Made by a program: the position numbers and the translations under genes | The notes under the pieces: model-generated | Seen by the model: only the letters and a program-made list of their open reading frames with translations | The model's database searches: none | What the model was told of the DNA's origin: nothing | Shown: positions 8,213 through 17,277 of the stretch, in pieces | Position numbering within the stretch: position 1 is the stretch's first letter | Layout of the letters: each line of letters starts with the position of its first letter | Origin: Bacteroidota bacterium | Lineage (GTDB): Bacteria; Bacteroidota; Ignavibacteria; UBA10030; BY39 | Assembly (NCBI GenBank): GCA_030017895.1 | Contig: JASEGV010000010.1 | Span: 1-56,566 of the forward strand | Direction of reading: 5' to 3' | DNA: 56,566 nucleotides

Positions 8213-8418
8213 CAAAGTGTGAAAAAGTACACGCTTAAACAATCTGTCTTCGGCGATAACCTGCGGCTTGTTACAAAAAATTTCAGAATCGATTATCAAC
8301 GCGAACTTAACATTTCGCAGTATGAAGCCGTTACTTCTGTTAATGGTCCGCATCTGGTAATTGCCGGGGCAGGCACGGGGAAAACTCGCACTATTGTATA
8401 TCGGGTTGCATATCTTGT
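8184..8418 (+). repeat. Duplicated helicase promoter and 5' end (right, intact copy)
   Basis: Partner of 6182-6416 in direct orientation, about 88% identical without gaps. This copy continues into the complete N-terminal helicase half. Confidence 0.9.
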
Positions 8419-9223
8419 CGAGTTAGGAGTGAAGCCCCAAAACATTTTACTGCTCACGTTTACACGGAAGGCATCGCAAGAGATGCTTCGCCGCGCTGCG
8501 ATGCTCTTAGATTCTCGCTGCGAAAGTGTTGCCGGCGGAACTTTCCACTCGTTTGCAAACAGTATCTTGCGAAAGTATGCACAACTCATCGACTATGAAT
8601 CGTCCTTCACAATTCTTGACCAAGGTGACGCCGAAGATACCATAAATTTAATCCGTACGCGATTGCGACTCGATACACGCGAAATTCGCTTCCCGAGAAA
8701 AGAAACTTTATACGATATTCACAGCAAGTCTGTAAACACACTAACTCCGATACACGCTATTTTAGCGAAAGAGTATCCGCACTATTTGGAGATCGTAGAA
8801 GAAATACAAAGCTTAAGTTCAAAATACGAGGTTTATAAACAGCAGCACAACCTGATGGACTACGACGACTTACTCGTCAACCTTATTAAGCTTTTCAAAA
8901 AACGAGAAGATATTAGAAATTTAATTTCCACAAAATACAAATACATTATGGTGGATGAATATCAGGATACAAACCGGATTCAAGCTGAGATAATTCGACT
9001 TCTCGCAATGAAGCCGGATGGAACTTACAGCAACGAAAACATATTGGTAGTGGGCGACGATGCACAGTCGATTTATGCGTTTCGCGGTGCAACAATCAGG
9101 AACATACTCGAATTTCCCGAAACATTTCTGAAGTGTAAAATCATAACGCTCGAAGAAAATTACCGCAGCACACAGGCAATTTTAGATGTAGCGAATGAAA
9201 TTTTAAACAGAGCGAAGGAGTGA
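8219..9223 (+). CDS. UvrD/PcrA-like helicase, N-terminal half
   Basis: 334 residues carrying the front half of an SF1A DNA helicase. It has the Q-motif region (ISQYEAV), Walker A GAGTGKT (50-56), motif Ia (LTFTRKASQEM), motif II DEYQD, motif III GDDAQSIYAFRGA, and motif IV EENYRS near the end. It stops at TGA (9221-9223) right after NRAKE, where family members continue into the rest of domain 2. The missing half is encoded at 10029-11036, and the two together give about 669 residues, normal for the family. The start is GTG at 8219, consistent with the duplicated copy. Whether the halves reassemble or the gene is broken cannot be decided from sequence. Confidence 0.9.
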   Translation: MKKYTLKQSVFGDNLRLVTKNFRIDYQRELNISQYEAVTSVNGPHLVIAGAGTGKTRTIVYRVAYLVELGVKPQNILLLTFTRKASQEMLRRAAMLLDSRCESVAGGTFHSFANSILRKYAQLIDYESSFTILDQGDAEDTINLIRTRLRLDTREIRFPRKETLYDIHSKSVNTLTPIHAILAKEYPHYLEIVEEIQSLSSKYEVYKQQHNLMDYDDLLVNLIKLFKKREDIRNLISTKYKYIMVDEYQDTNRIQAEIIRLLAMKPDGTYSNENILVVGDDAQSIYAFRGATIRNILEFPETFLKCKIITLEENYRSTQAILDVANEILNRAKE

Positions 9224-10032
9224 AAACTTTGTTGAGCATAGAGCTACGAGCTTGGAGTGCGCAGAAGTTATTCTCTTGCGCAATCCTGGTGCTTTTGACA
9301 CTTGCGGGTTGCAAACCTGTAAAAGAGGTTGTCGAAGACAGAGTTGAACTACCCCCGCCCCTAAAAACTCTCGAACCGGCAATTACAATTAACATCGCAA
9401 GTATCGACCTGTCGGATTATCCTACAAAAACAGCCAAAAAATCGGTGCAAAATTTAGCGACTGCATTAAAGGCGGCAGAGGTGCAAATCGTTACATTGCA
9501 ATCAGTTACACGCTATCCTGAATTGAAAAACAGAGTCGATTTTATTTTTGAACTGCAAAAGGCAACTGAAATGTTTTTCAAATTTGGCGAAATACAAAAC
9601 TATTCAGGCAGACAAACCGGTAATGCAATATTCAGCATTTATCCGTTCCGAGCTTCTGAAAATTCCGAGTTTAATAATTTTAAATCACTTAGCACTTCTT
9701 TAAATGCAACTATCGATGTAGGGGTTGCAAACTTGCTCGTATCGTCTCTAGCAATACCCGAAAAACTTTCGAGCAACGAGCAAAAATATTTTGTATCAGA
9801 ATTAAATAAAATTCATAGTAACTTTAACTTGCCGCCTTTCATAATTACCGGAAACATAAACAGCATAAACCTCAAATTATTAAACGATGCTGATTACAAT
9901 ATAGACGGATTCGTAGCTCACCGGCAAACTGAAACACTCACACTGTTAGAAACGCATTCTATAGAAACCGAGTTTGGTAAAATAATGATTTGCAAATTCG
10001 GATTATTTAATAAAACAGTTACAACGAAATGA
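9220..10032 (+). CDS. Lipoprotein with degenerate endonuclease/exonuclease/phosphatase-like domain, nested between helicase halves
   Basis: About 270 residues. The first possible start is GTG at 9220, overlapping the stop of the helicase N-half. A TTG at 9229 has better spacing from an AAGGAG site (9215-9220) in that gene's last codons. A signal sequence ends in the lipobox LAGC. The body has the layout of the EEP fold, with strands resembling VTLQSV, GNAIFSIYPF and FIITGNINS. The usual catalytic Glu (LQE) is Ser, and the Asp of GDxN is Asn, so nuclease or phosphatase activity is doubtful. The gene ends in ATGA, shared with the start of the helicase C-half. Confidence 0.75.
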   Translation: MKTLLSIELRAWSAQKLFSCAILVLLTLAGCKPVKEVVEDRVELPPPLKTLEPAITINIASIDLSDYPTKTAKKSVQNLATALKAAEVQIVTLQSVTRYPELKNRVDFIFELQKATEMFFKFGEIQNYSGRQTGNAIFSIYPFRASENSEFNNFKSLSTSLNATIDVGVANLLVSSLAIPEKLSSNEQKYFVSELNKIHSNFNLPPFIITGNINSINLKLLNDADYNIDGFVAHRQTETLTLLETHSIETEFGKIMICKFGLFNKTVTTK

Positions 10033-11036
10033 ATCGGCATAAATACAAAAAAGTTTTATACTCGAAGAAACCAAGCGGATCGATGCCTCAACTTGTAATT
10101 GCCGATAACGAAAACGTTCAATCGAAGTTTGTTGTGCAAAAAATTCTTGAACTGCGAGAGGAAGGAATCCCCCTCGAAGAAATTGCGGTCTTATTTCGTT
10201 CGTCGTATCTCTCTTTCGATTTAGAAATCGAGCTAACCAAAGCGAACATTCCGTTTGTGAAATTCGGCGGTTTTAAATTTATCGAAACAGCACACATAAA
10301 AGATATGATAGCTTATCTTCGTGTTACAGAAAATCCAAAAGATGTAGTTGCCTGGAATCGTATTCTTCTTCTTATAGATGGAATTGGTCCGCGTAATGCT
10401 GAAAAAATTATTGATGGAATCTTGCATCATCAAAGCGACAAATTTTGGGTTGAGTATCATCAATATTCGGATAAGGTTCGCGAGCTGTTCGATTTATTAA
10501 AAACAATCGCTACTGATCTAAATACTCCCTCTGAAAAAGTCGACCGAATACAAGCTTATTACAATGGGATATTCAAAAAAGTGTACGACGACTGGCGGCG
10601 GCGTGAAAAAGATTTGGAAATGTTTTACGCTATTGCCGAGCGCTACAAAAACGTACCATCACTATTAACCGATTTAGCTCTTGAGCCACCCAACGAGAGT
10701 ATATCTGACGTTGTTTCTCCGGGTAAAGAAAACGAACTGCTTACACTTTCAACTATCCATAGCGCTAAAGGATTGGAGTGGAAAGCGGTTTTCATTATTT
10801 ACGCCCTCGACGGACGTTTTCCGAATTCGCGTGCAGTAGATGACCCCGAAGAGTTAGAAGAGGAACGGCGGCTGATGTATGTTGCTTGCACACGTGCGAA
10901 GGAACATTTGTTTATTGCCTATCCTATTAATATCTATGACCGTGATACCGGAACGGTTTTATCCAAGCCATCCCGCTTCTTAGAAGAATTGGGCGAAAAT
11001 TTGCTGGATCAATGGGTAATTACTTCAGAAGAATAA
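10029..11036 (+). CDS. UvrD/PcrA-like helicase, C-terminal half
   Basis: 335 residues that continue the helicase interrupted at 9223. The N-terminal stretch NRHKYKKVLYS matches the position in the family just after motif IV. It then has the 2B region (GIGPRNAEKI, a helix-hairpin-helix-like segment), motif V (STIHSAKGLEW) and motif VI (EEERRLMYVACTRAKEHL). There are no stops or frameshifts. The ATG at 10029 overlaps the lipoprotein's TGA by 4 bases, so translation depends on coupling; no good ribosome site precedes it. Alone it has no Walker A and could not hydrolyse ATP. Confidence 0.9.
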   Translation: MNRHKYKKVLYSKKPSGSMPQLVIADNENVQSKFVVQKILELREEGIPLEEIAVLFRSSYLSFDLEIELTKANIPFVKFGGFKFIETAHIKDMIAYLRVTENPKDVVAWNRILLLIDGIGPRNAEKIIDGILHHQSDKFWVEYHQYSDKVRELFDLLKTIATDLNTPSEKVDRIQAYYNGIFKKVYDDWRRREKDLEMFYAIAERYKNVPSLLTDLALEPPNESISDVVSPGKENELLTLSTIHSAKGLEWKAVFIIYALDGRFPNSRAVDDPEELEEERRLMYVACTRAKEHLFIAYPINIYDRDTGTVLSKPSRFLEELGENLLDQWVITSEE

Positions 11037-11169
11037 GTGGCTTGTTATTATCATTTATTATTGTTAGATTAATACTGGTTTTTGATTGAGAGTGAGCTTC
11101 CATGATTATCGGTTAATGCTTTCGCAAGATTAAAAATAAACAATTAAATTAATTTACAAGGAGATACAA

Positions 11170-11493
11170 ATGAATATTTACGTAGGCAATCTATCAAACG
11201 ATGCCACAGACGATGATTTGCGCAAAGCCTTCGAAGCTTTTGGGCAGGTTTCAACAGCCTCTATAATTAAGGACAAGTTCAGCGGTGAATCAAGAGGATT
11301 CGCATTTGTTGAGATGCCAGAGAAGACTCAAGCACAAGCCGCAATTGAAGGCTTAAACGGCTCGACGCTAAAAAACAGGGCACTAAAAGTAAACGAAGCC
11401 CGTCCACGCGACGACAACCGCAAAGGTGGCGGTGGTGGTGGTAGAGACAGAAGAAGTGGTGGCGGTGGCGGTGGCGGTCGCCGATTCCGATAA
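11170..11493 (+). CDS. Glycine-rich RNA-binding protein (single RRM)
   Basis: A 107-residue protein. Residues ~1-80 form one RRM with RNP2 (IYVGNL) and RNP1 (RGFAFVEM). The tail is rich in Gly, Arg and Asp (GGGGGGRD type). Bacterial proteins of this type bind single-stranded RNA and are often cold-induced. A clear AAGGAG ribosome site lies 6 bases before the start. A 133-base leader without genes precedes it. The following gene is a DEAD-box RNA helicase, a sensible partner in RNA remodelling. Confidence 0.92.
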   Translation: MNIYVGNLSNDATDDDLRKAFEAFGQVSTASIIKDKFSGESRGFAFVEMPEKTQAQAAIEGLNGSTLKNRALKVNEARPRDDNRKGGGGGGRDRRSGGGGGGGRRFR

Positions 11494-11638
11494 TCAAACG
11501 ACACATTATACGATCATTCCGGGCATCAATCCTGCTTTTAGTTAGATGCGCGACTTATCTCTCTGCTTAATCATTCGTTTTGTTGATTTTGCAGAGAAAA
11601 TTTTTCTGTACATTTTTCCTAATTAAGAAAGGACAATT

Positions 11639-12877
11639 ATGAAATCGGAATCTTTTGCACTTAGCAAACCGATGGTGGCGCTTCTCGAAAAAAATGGGAT
11701 CACCATTGCAACTCCAATTCAAAAAGAAATAATTCCAGCAATCATCAGCGGGCGCGATGTTATTGCGCAATCGGAGACAGGCTCTGGAAAAACTCTAAGT
11801 TTTGCTATTCCGCTAATTGAACAGTTAAATCGACGCGATGGACTTCGCGCCTTGATACTTGTTCCAACGCGTGAACTTTGCATGCAAATTGCAGGTGAGT
11901 TCATTAAGTTTTCAGCGGGCAACCATCTTGGCGTCATTCCTGTTTACGGAGGCGTGGCAATCAATAAACAAATCTCTAAAATTAAGACTGCTAACATCAT
12001 AGTTGCGACACCGGGTAGATTGATAGATTTATTAGATCGCCGGGCACTAAAGCTTGACACCATTAAATATCTTGTATTCGATGAAGCTGACCGGATGCTC
12101 GACATGGGCTTCATACCCGATATAGAATATATTGTAAGGCAGATACCTGGCGAACGACAAACGATGTTGTTTAGTGCTACGATATCAAAAGAGATCGAGA
12201 AACTGAGCGCAGCCTATCTTCACAATCCCAAATACGTCCGGCTCGAATCTGTAGTTCAACCTTCGTTTCTTCGTCAAACATACTACCGCACCACAGCCGA
12301 TAAAAAATTGGATTTACTCGTTACATTGTTGAAAAACGATCCCCATATAGCTTTAGTATTTTGCAACAGGAAACACATTACAACAAAGATTGCAAAAAAA
12401 CTTTCAGCGGCGGGCATACAAGCACGATGTTTGCACGGCGATTTGACGCAGCCAAAACGCGACCGCGTAACTAATGAATTCCGACAAAAGAAATTTACAG
12501 TTTTAGTTGCAACCGACGTTGCTTCCCGCGGTCTGCACATCGAGGATATTTCACACGTTTATAATTTTGATATACCAAGGGATGTCGATTCATATACACA
12601 CAGGATCGGGCGAACTGCCCGTGCAGGAAAAAAGGGAGAAGCTATATCTCTCGTTGCAACCGAAGAGGACAAAAAATTCTTCAAGCAAATCCTGTTTAAT
12701 TATCACGGTACCATCACGCTGAAAGAACCAAGCGATATATCTAAAACAAAACGACCAAAGTTACACGAACCATCACCCGAAAAGTTACCCGAAAAATCGC
12801 ACGAAGTCGCACCTAAGAAGAAAAAAAGAGAAGGCAGCGAATGGAAGAAAAAATGGGAACATCTTCTCGGAAGCTAA
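11639..12877 (+). CDS. DEAD-box RNA helicase, RhlE/CsdA-like
   Basis: 412 residues with the full DEAD-box set. It has the Q motif (ATPIQKEIIPAI), motif I (SETGSGKT), PTRELCMQIA, DEAD (FDEADRMLDMGF), SAT, and the helicase-C motifs (VATDVASRGLHIEDISHV, HRIGRTARAGKKGEA). The C-terminal ~45 residues are Lys/Pro-rich and probably help RNA binding. An AAGGAC-type ribosome site precedes the ATG. It would unwind short RNA duplexes, in ribosome assembly or RNA decay. It lies 145 bases after the RRM gene with no visible terminator between, so co-transcription is possible. Confidence 0.93.
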   Translation: MKSESFALSKPMVALLEKNGITIATPIQKEIIPAIISGRDVIAQSETGSGKTLSFAIPLIEQLNRRDGLRALILVPTRELCMQIAGEFIKFSAGNHLGVIPVYGGVAINKQISKIKTANIIVATPGRLIDLLDRRALKLDTIKYLVFDEADRMLDMGFIPDIEYIVRQIPGERQTMLFSATISKEIEKLSAAYLHNPKYVRLESVVQPSFLRQTYYRTTADKKLDLLVTLLKNDPHIALVFCNRKHITTKIAKKLSAAGIQARCLHGDLTQPKRDRVTNEFRQKKFTVLVATDVASRGLHIEDISHVYNFDIPRDVDSYTHRIGRTARAGKKGEAISLVATEEDKKFFKQILFNYHGTITLKEPSDISKTKRPKLHEPSPEKLPEKSHEVAPKKKKREGSEWKKKWEHLLGS

Positions 12878-12955
12878 ATCGCATTAATTGAAATTGTCAA
12901 AATTCGTATCAAATCGAGCATTATTAAAGAAAAAATTAGGAATAAAACTTTTTAC

Positions 12956-12984
12956 TTGACTATTCTTAAATCTTTTTCTATATT
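12956..12984 (+). promoter_or_regulatory. Strong sigma-70-type promoter for the porU region
   Basis: TTGACT (12956-12961), 17 bases, TATATT (12979-12984). The start of transcription would be near 12991, leaving a leader of about 180 bases before porU that contains the inverted repeat at 13020-13118. Confidence 0.6.
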
Positions 12985-13019
12985 CATTTAGAAATTTTGT
13001 GAAATAAAAAGGACTTAAT

Positions 13020-13118
13020 ATATCGTAATATTGTTAAAGGTTTAAAATTATAGTGTTCGTATAGACGACATATTCTATATATTTTTAAAAACAATAACCT
13101 TTAACAGAGTAACGATAT
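13020..13118. promoter_or_regulatory. Long imperfect inverted repeat in the porU leader
   Basis: The arms are 13020-13042 and 13096-13118. Each contains ATATCGT, five non-conserved bases and TGTTAAAGGTT (reverse-complemented on the right). The 53-base loop is AT-rich. It could fold as an RNA stem in the leader or act as a pair of inverted protein-binding sites. No known riboswitch is recognised. Confidence 0.6.
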
Positions 13119-13172
13119 GTTTAATCGTATCAAGCCGAATGTTGAAGGTATAACATTTGGTTTTTTAGTTTT

Positions 13173-16100
13173 ATGAAAAGAAAATATAAAATAAAATTTC
13201 TAATAGGAATTGCACTCGCTGCATTTCATGTGTTTGCTTTTTCGATTTCTGCGGCAGAAAGTAATATCCGTATCGTCCAGTCCGATGCAAGAGGACTTAC
13301 ATTTGAATTTACACCCAATTTTCATCCAATATCAATTGTAGCAGGGGACTCGGAAACTTTCACAAGTATTACTTTCGACGGCGAAGGGACACTCTCAAGT
13401 GCAACTCCCGGCGAACCGTTGCTTAAATTCAGAAATATCCCGCTACGCCTTCCCGGACTTTCCAATCATTCTGTTGAAATATTGGAAACAGATTACGAAA
13501 CTATACCGGACATCCTTCTGGCGCCCGTGCGTAATGTTTACAAAGATGAACAGGGGAATTATTTTTCAAAACTTATAAAAAATTTAACAGCTTATTCTGC
13601 AATAGATTTTTTACCTTCCGAGATCGTGAAGCTAACTGATATCGGCACAACACGCGGTGCGGCTTTAGGGAACATCCACATCTACCCGCTTCAATATAAT
13701 CCAGCTGCAAAACAATTACGAAAATACACACGCCTAAAAATAAAAGTAACTTTTGGCTCATCGGAGTTGGCTGGAATTTCTCAGCCCGAAGATGAGTTGC
13801 TGAACGGCGTTGGTATCAATTACGAAACAGGCAAGCATTGGTACCTCACTCCACCATTCGCCAAGAAGCAAGCACAAACTAACAGCGTATTAGCTAACGG
13901 CACATGGTTTCGGTTTCCAATTAATGAGGATGGAATCTACAAACTGACAGGCACGCAGCTTAAATCAATCGGAGTTCCAGCAAATACAAACCCAAACACA
14001 ATCAAAATTTTTAACAACGGCGGCAGCGAGCCGGCATTCGATCCGCTGGCATTTGTACAAGATGATCTGCTTGAGAATGCTCTCTTCGTTAATGATGTAG
14101 GCACACAAAATAATTTAGATGCTGATGATTACATCTTATTCTACGGAAAAGGAACAACCGGCTGGAAATATAATGCACCAACGAAAACTTTCTCACACTA
14201 TATCAATCGCTTTGCGGTCGAAAATGTTTACTGGCTCACATTCGATGGAGCTGCGAGCAAAAAAATGTTAGAAACGGAATCGCTTAATGCAATTAATTTT
14301 TACCAACCCGTTTCTATACTCGGAAAAACTTTTCGTGAAGATGAAAAGACCAACATTTTAAACTCAGGTATGGAGTGGTTAGGGCAGCAGTTTAGCGTTA
14401 ATGATTCGATAACTTATGTGGTTCCGCTGTCCGGATTAGACACACAAAGTCCGGTTTCGTATAAAATTCGTTTGGCAGCTCGAACTCACAATAGCTGGTC
14501 GTACTTCACTGCATCCGACCGGCAGCAAAATTTAGGCACCGTATCAATTGAAGGTACATACATCGGTAGCTACGGTTCTCCACAAGCAAAGTTTGCTACT
14601 CTAAACCGAACCCTGATGCCCAACATCGGCGATCCACGAAGCGAATTGAAGCTTAAATTTACAAGCGATAACCCTGCCGGTAGCGGGTATTTAGATTGGT
14701 TCGAGATCTTTTATCGACAAAATTTAAATTCACAAAACGATATATTTAATTTCCACACATACGATACAACTGCCGTGGTTAAATATGCGATCGGTGGTTT
14801 CAGCTCGAAAGATATAAAAGTTTTTGATGTATCGGATTTTGCAAATGTAAAAATTATCGCATCACCTTCGATAACACTAAATACTGTTTCGTTTCAAATC
14901 CAAGCACAGTTAGGAACTCCGAAAGAACTATTTGCAATCGGACAAAACGGTTATAAAACTCCCGGTAATTTCGTCAGGATGAACAATCAAAACATTCACG
15001 GCACTGTAACATCGGGTGATTCAATCCCATTTATAATAATTACACACAAAGATTTTAAGAATGCCGCGAACAGATTGAAGAACCACAGAGAAAAACTTGG
15101 CACTGACCGGCTTCAAACATTAGTGGTAGATGTAGAAGAATTGTACAACGAATTCGGCGGCGGACTTTCATCACCGATAGCGATCAGAAATTTCTTGAAG
15201 TATGCATACAATTCTATTCCTGCAAATTCATTGAAATATGTTCTTTTATTTGGCGATGGTGATTTCGACTATAAACGAATTACTACGACCGGTACAAATT
15301 GGATTCCCCCTTGGGAAACACCGGAATCTTATACGGATATTAATTCGTTTGCAACCGAAGATCGCTTTGCCATTTTTGATAACAGGCAGCGGATAGCTTT
15401 TGCAATCGGCAGATTAGCTGTCCGTTCAGCCTCAGAGGCAAATGTTGTAGTAGATAAAATTCTTGAATACGAAAACAACCCGGCATTAGATCCATGGAAG
15501 ATGAGAATTACTTACGTTGCTGATGATGGACCTGCGGGACCGAGTGAAGATGATAGAACAATGCACACAACTCACGCAGAAGCTGTAGCGGCAACGACAC
15601 CAAACTCGATTGAGAAACGGAAAATTTATATCGTCGAATATCCTACGGTTATTACATCTATCGGCCGAAGAAAACCAGTCGCTAATCAGGCAATTGTTTC
15701 TCAAATGAACGCAGGATCGCTGATTGTAAACTTCTCGGGACACGGTAATCCCCGTTTGTGGACTCACGAACAAGTATTTGTAAGAGAGACCGATTTTCCG
15801 CTTCTAAATAATAAAGGAAGATATTTTTATTTAGTTGCGGCGACTTGTAATTTTTCGGAATTCGATGGAGTTGGCGACCAAAGCGGCGGCGAGATTTTGG
15901 TGAATAAACCAAATTCAGGGGCGATTGGAGTTCTCGCAGCAACACGAGCTGTATATGCTTATCCGAACAGAGAATTAAATATCAAATTGTTTGAACAAAC
16001 TTTTAAACTCGATTCATACGGCAATATAATCCCATCGCGGCTCGGCGACGGAATTTTCAGAGCAAAACAAATTCTTCCACGCGACGATAATCATGAAAAG

Positions 16101-17201
16101 TTTTTCTTGTTGGGCGACCCTTCAGTTCGGCTCGCTTTACCAAAAGCTCAAGGCAGCATCGATTCTATCAACAGCCAATTTGCAAATCAACGAATTGATT
16201 TAAACGCTCTGCAAAAAATTACTTTAAAAGGAACAATTCGGGAACCCGGTACTAATCTTCTCTCAAACTTTTCAGGCAAAGCACAAGTTGTGGTTTACGA
16301 TGCTAATAAAAAAATAAATATTCCTGAATGGACAAATTTTAGTTACACAGCTTCGGGGTCAGTTATCTTCCGTGGCGAAAGTTCCATAAACAACGGTAAA
16401 TTTAAAACCGAGTTTATTATTCCGAAAGATATCTCGTACGATACTCTCAACGGAAGAATAACACTTTATTTTTCGAATAATGAAACCGACGGTATGGGTT
16501 ATACTGAAAACTTCAGAATAATCGGAACCGACACAACGGCGGTTACCGATAATGAAGGACCTAAAGTAGATATATTTTTTGATTCAAAATCGTTTAGACC
16601 AGGCGACATCGTTACCGAATCGCCGCTGTTGATTGTTGACTTGCAGGACGAGTCGGGAATTAACGCTTCGGGTTCGGGAATCGGACATCGAATTGAAGCA
16701 TGGTTAAACGATCAATCCGAAAGCACCGATTTAACACCGTTTTACAAAAGCAACCTCGATACTTATCAGGAAGGTGTAGTTGAGTATAAATTCGAAAAAC
16801 TTGCCGCCGGTTCGCACAAAATAAAAATTCGAGCTTGGGATATTTTTAACAACGCATCTTCGGGTGAAACTATTTTCGATGTTCTGGTCGGTCAAGGTTT
16901 AACAATTACCGATTTGTTTAACTACCCAAATCCATTTTCGGAGAGTACTGTATTCACATTTCACCAAAACCAAATTGTCCCGGTTGAAGTTGAGATCAAA
17001 ATTTACTCGATAGCCGGCCGTCTGCTCGAATCTATTAAACGCTCCGGCAGCACTGATAATTTTATACGGATAGATTGGAATGGAAGAGATCGCGACGGCG
17101 ACAAGTTAGCGAACGGAATTTATTTATATAAAGTAATTGTAAAAACACAGGACGGACGTTTTACAAGTGAGTCGATTGGGAAACTTAGCGTTCTTAGATA
17201 A
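13173..17201 (+). CDS. porU: Type IX secretion sortase, C25 (gingipain-like) peptidase
   Basis: 1342 residues. A signal peptide is followed by a gingipain propeptide-like N-domain. The C25 peptidase domain starts around residue ~620; catalytic His857 lies in FSGHG and catalytic Cys892 in AATCNFSE. After this come Ig-like strands and a C-terminal type IX sorting-like domain (YPNPFSESTVFTF, WNGRDRDG, GIYLYKVIV). PorU removes the sorting domain from secreted cargo and attaches the cargo to surface lipopolysaccharide at the cell surface. The identification rests on family, length and the porV gene immediately downstream. No ribosome site is seen before the ATG, as is common in this phylum. Confidence 0.85.
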   Translation: MKRKYKIKFLIGIALAAFHVFAFSISAAESNIRIVQSDARGLTFEFTPNFHPISIVAGDSETFTSITFDGEGTLSSATPGEPLLKFRNIPLRLPGLSNHSVEILETDYETIPDILLAPVRNVYKDEQGNYFSKLIKNLTAYSAIDFLPSEIVKLTDIGTTRGAALGNIHIYPLQYNPAAKQLRKYTRLKIKVTFGSSELAGISQPEDELLNGVGINYETGKHWYLTPPFAKKQAQTNSVLANGTWFRFPINEDGIYKLTGTQLKSIGVPANTNPNTIKIFNNGGSEPAFDPLAFVQDDLLENALFVNDVGTQNNLDADDYILFYGKGTTGWKYNAPTKTFSHYINRFAVENVYWLTFDGAASKKMLETESLNAINFYQPVSILGKTFREDEKTNILNSGMEWLGQQFSVNDSITYVVPLSGLDTQSPVSYKIRLAARTHNSWSYFTASDRQQNLGTVSIEGTYIGSYGSPQAKFATLNRTLMPNIGDPRSELKLKFTSDNPAGSGYLDWFEIFYRQNLNSQNDIFNFHTYDTTAVVKYAIGGFSSKDIKVFDVSDFANVKIIASPSITLNTVSFQIQAQLGTPKELFAIGQNGYKTPGNFVRMNNQNIHGTVTSGDSIPFIIITHKDFKNAANRLKNHREKLGTDRLQTLVVDVEELYNEFGGGLSSPIAIRNFLKYAYNSIPANSLKYVLLFGDGDFDYKRITTTGTNWIPPWETPESYTDINSFATEDRFAIFDNRQRIAFAIGRLAVRSASEANVVVDKILEYENNPALDPWKMRITYVADDGPAGPSEDDRTMHTTHAEAVAATTPNSIEKRKIYIVEYPTVITSIGRRKPVANQAIVSQMNAGSLIVNFSGHGNPRLWTHEQVFVRETDFPLLNNKGRYFYLVAATCNFSEFDGVGDQSGGEILVNKPNSGAIGVLAATRAVYAYPNRELNIKLFEQTFKLDSYGNIIPSRLGDGIFRAKQILPRDDNHEKFFLLGDPSVRLALPKAQGSIDSINSQFANQRIDLNALQKITLKGTIREPGTNLLSNFSGKAQVVVYDANKKINIPEWTNFSYTASGSVIFRGESSINNGKFKTEFIIPKDISYDTLNGRITLYFSNNETDGMGYTENFRIIGTDTTAVTDNEGPKVDIFFDSKSFRPGDIVTESPLLIVDLQDESGINASGSGIGHRIEAWLNDQSESTDLTPFYKSNLDTYQEGVVEYKFEKLAAGSHKIKIRAWDIFNNASSGETIFDVLVGQGLTITDLFNYPNPFSESTVFTFHQNQIVPVEVEIKIYSIAGRLLESIKRSGSTDNFIRIDWNGRDRDGDKLANGIYLYKVIVKTQDGRFTSESIGKLSVLR

Positions 17202-17277
17202 AAAGAAAAATTGCTATTCACAAATAAAGATTTTAAATTTAATTACTAATATGTGTTACATTATTAAAGGAAACATC

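Noticed and set aside
10029-10031. A frameshift sequencing error as the cause of the split helicase
   Set aside because: The halves are separated by about 800 bases coding for a different protein, which one or two base errors cannot produce.
9220-10032. Intein inside the helicase
   Set aside because: The insert is a separate reading frame with its own start, stop and lipoprotein signal, and has no splicing motifs at its ends.
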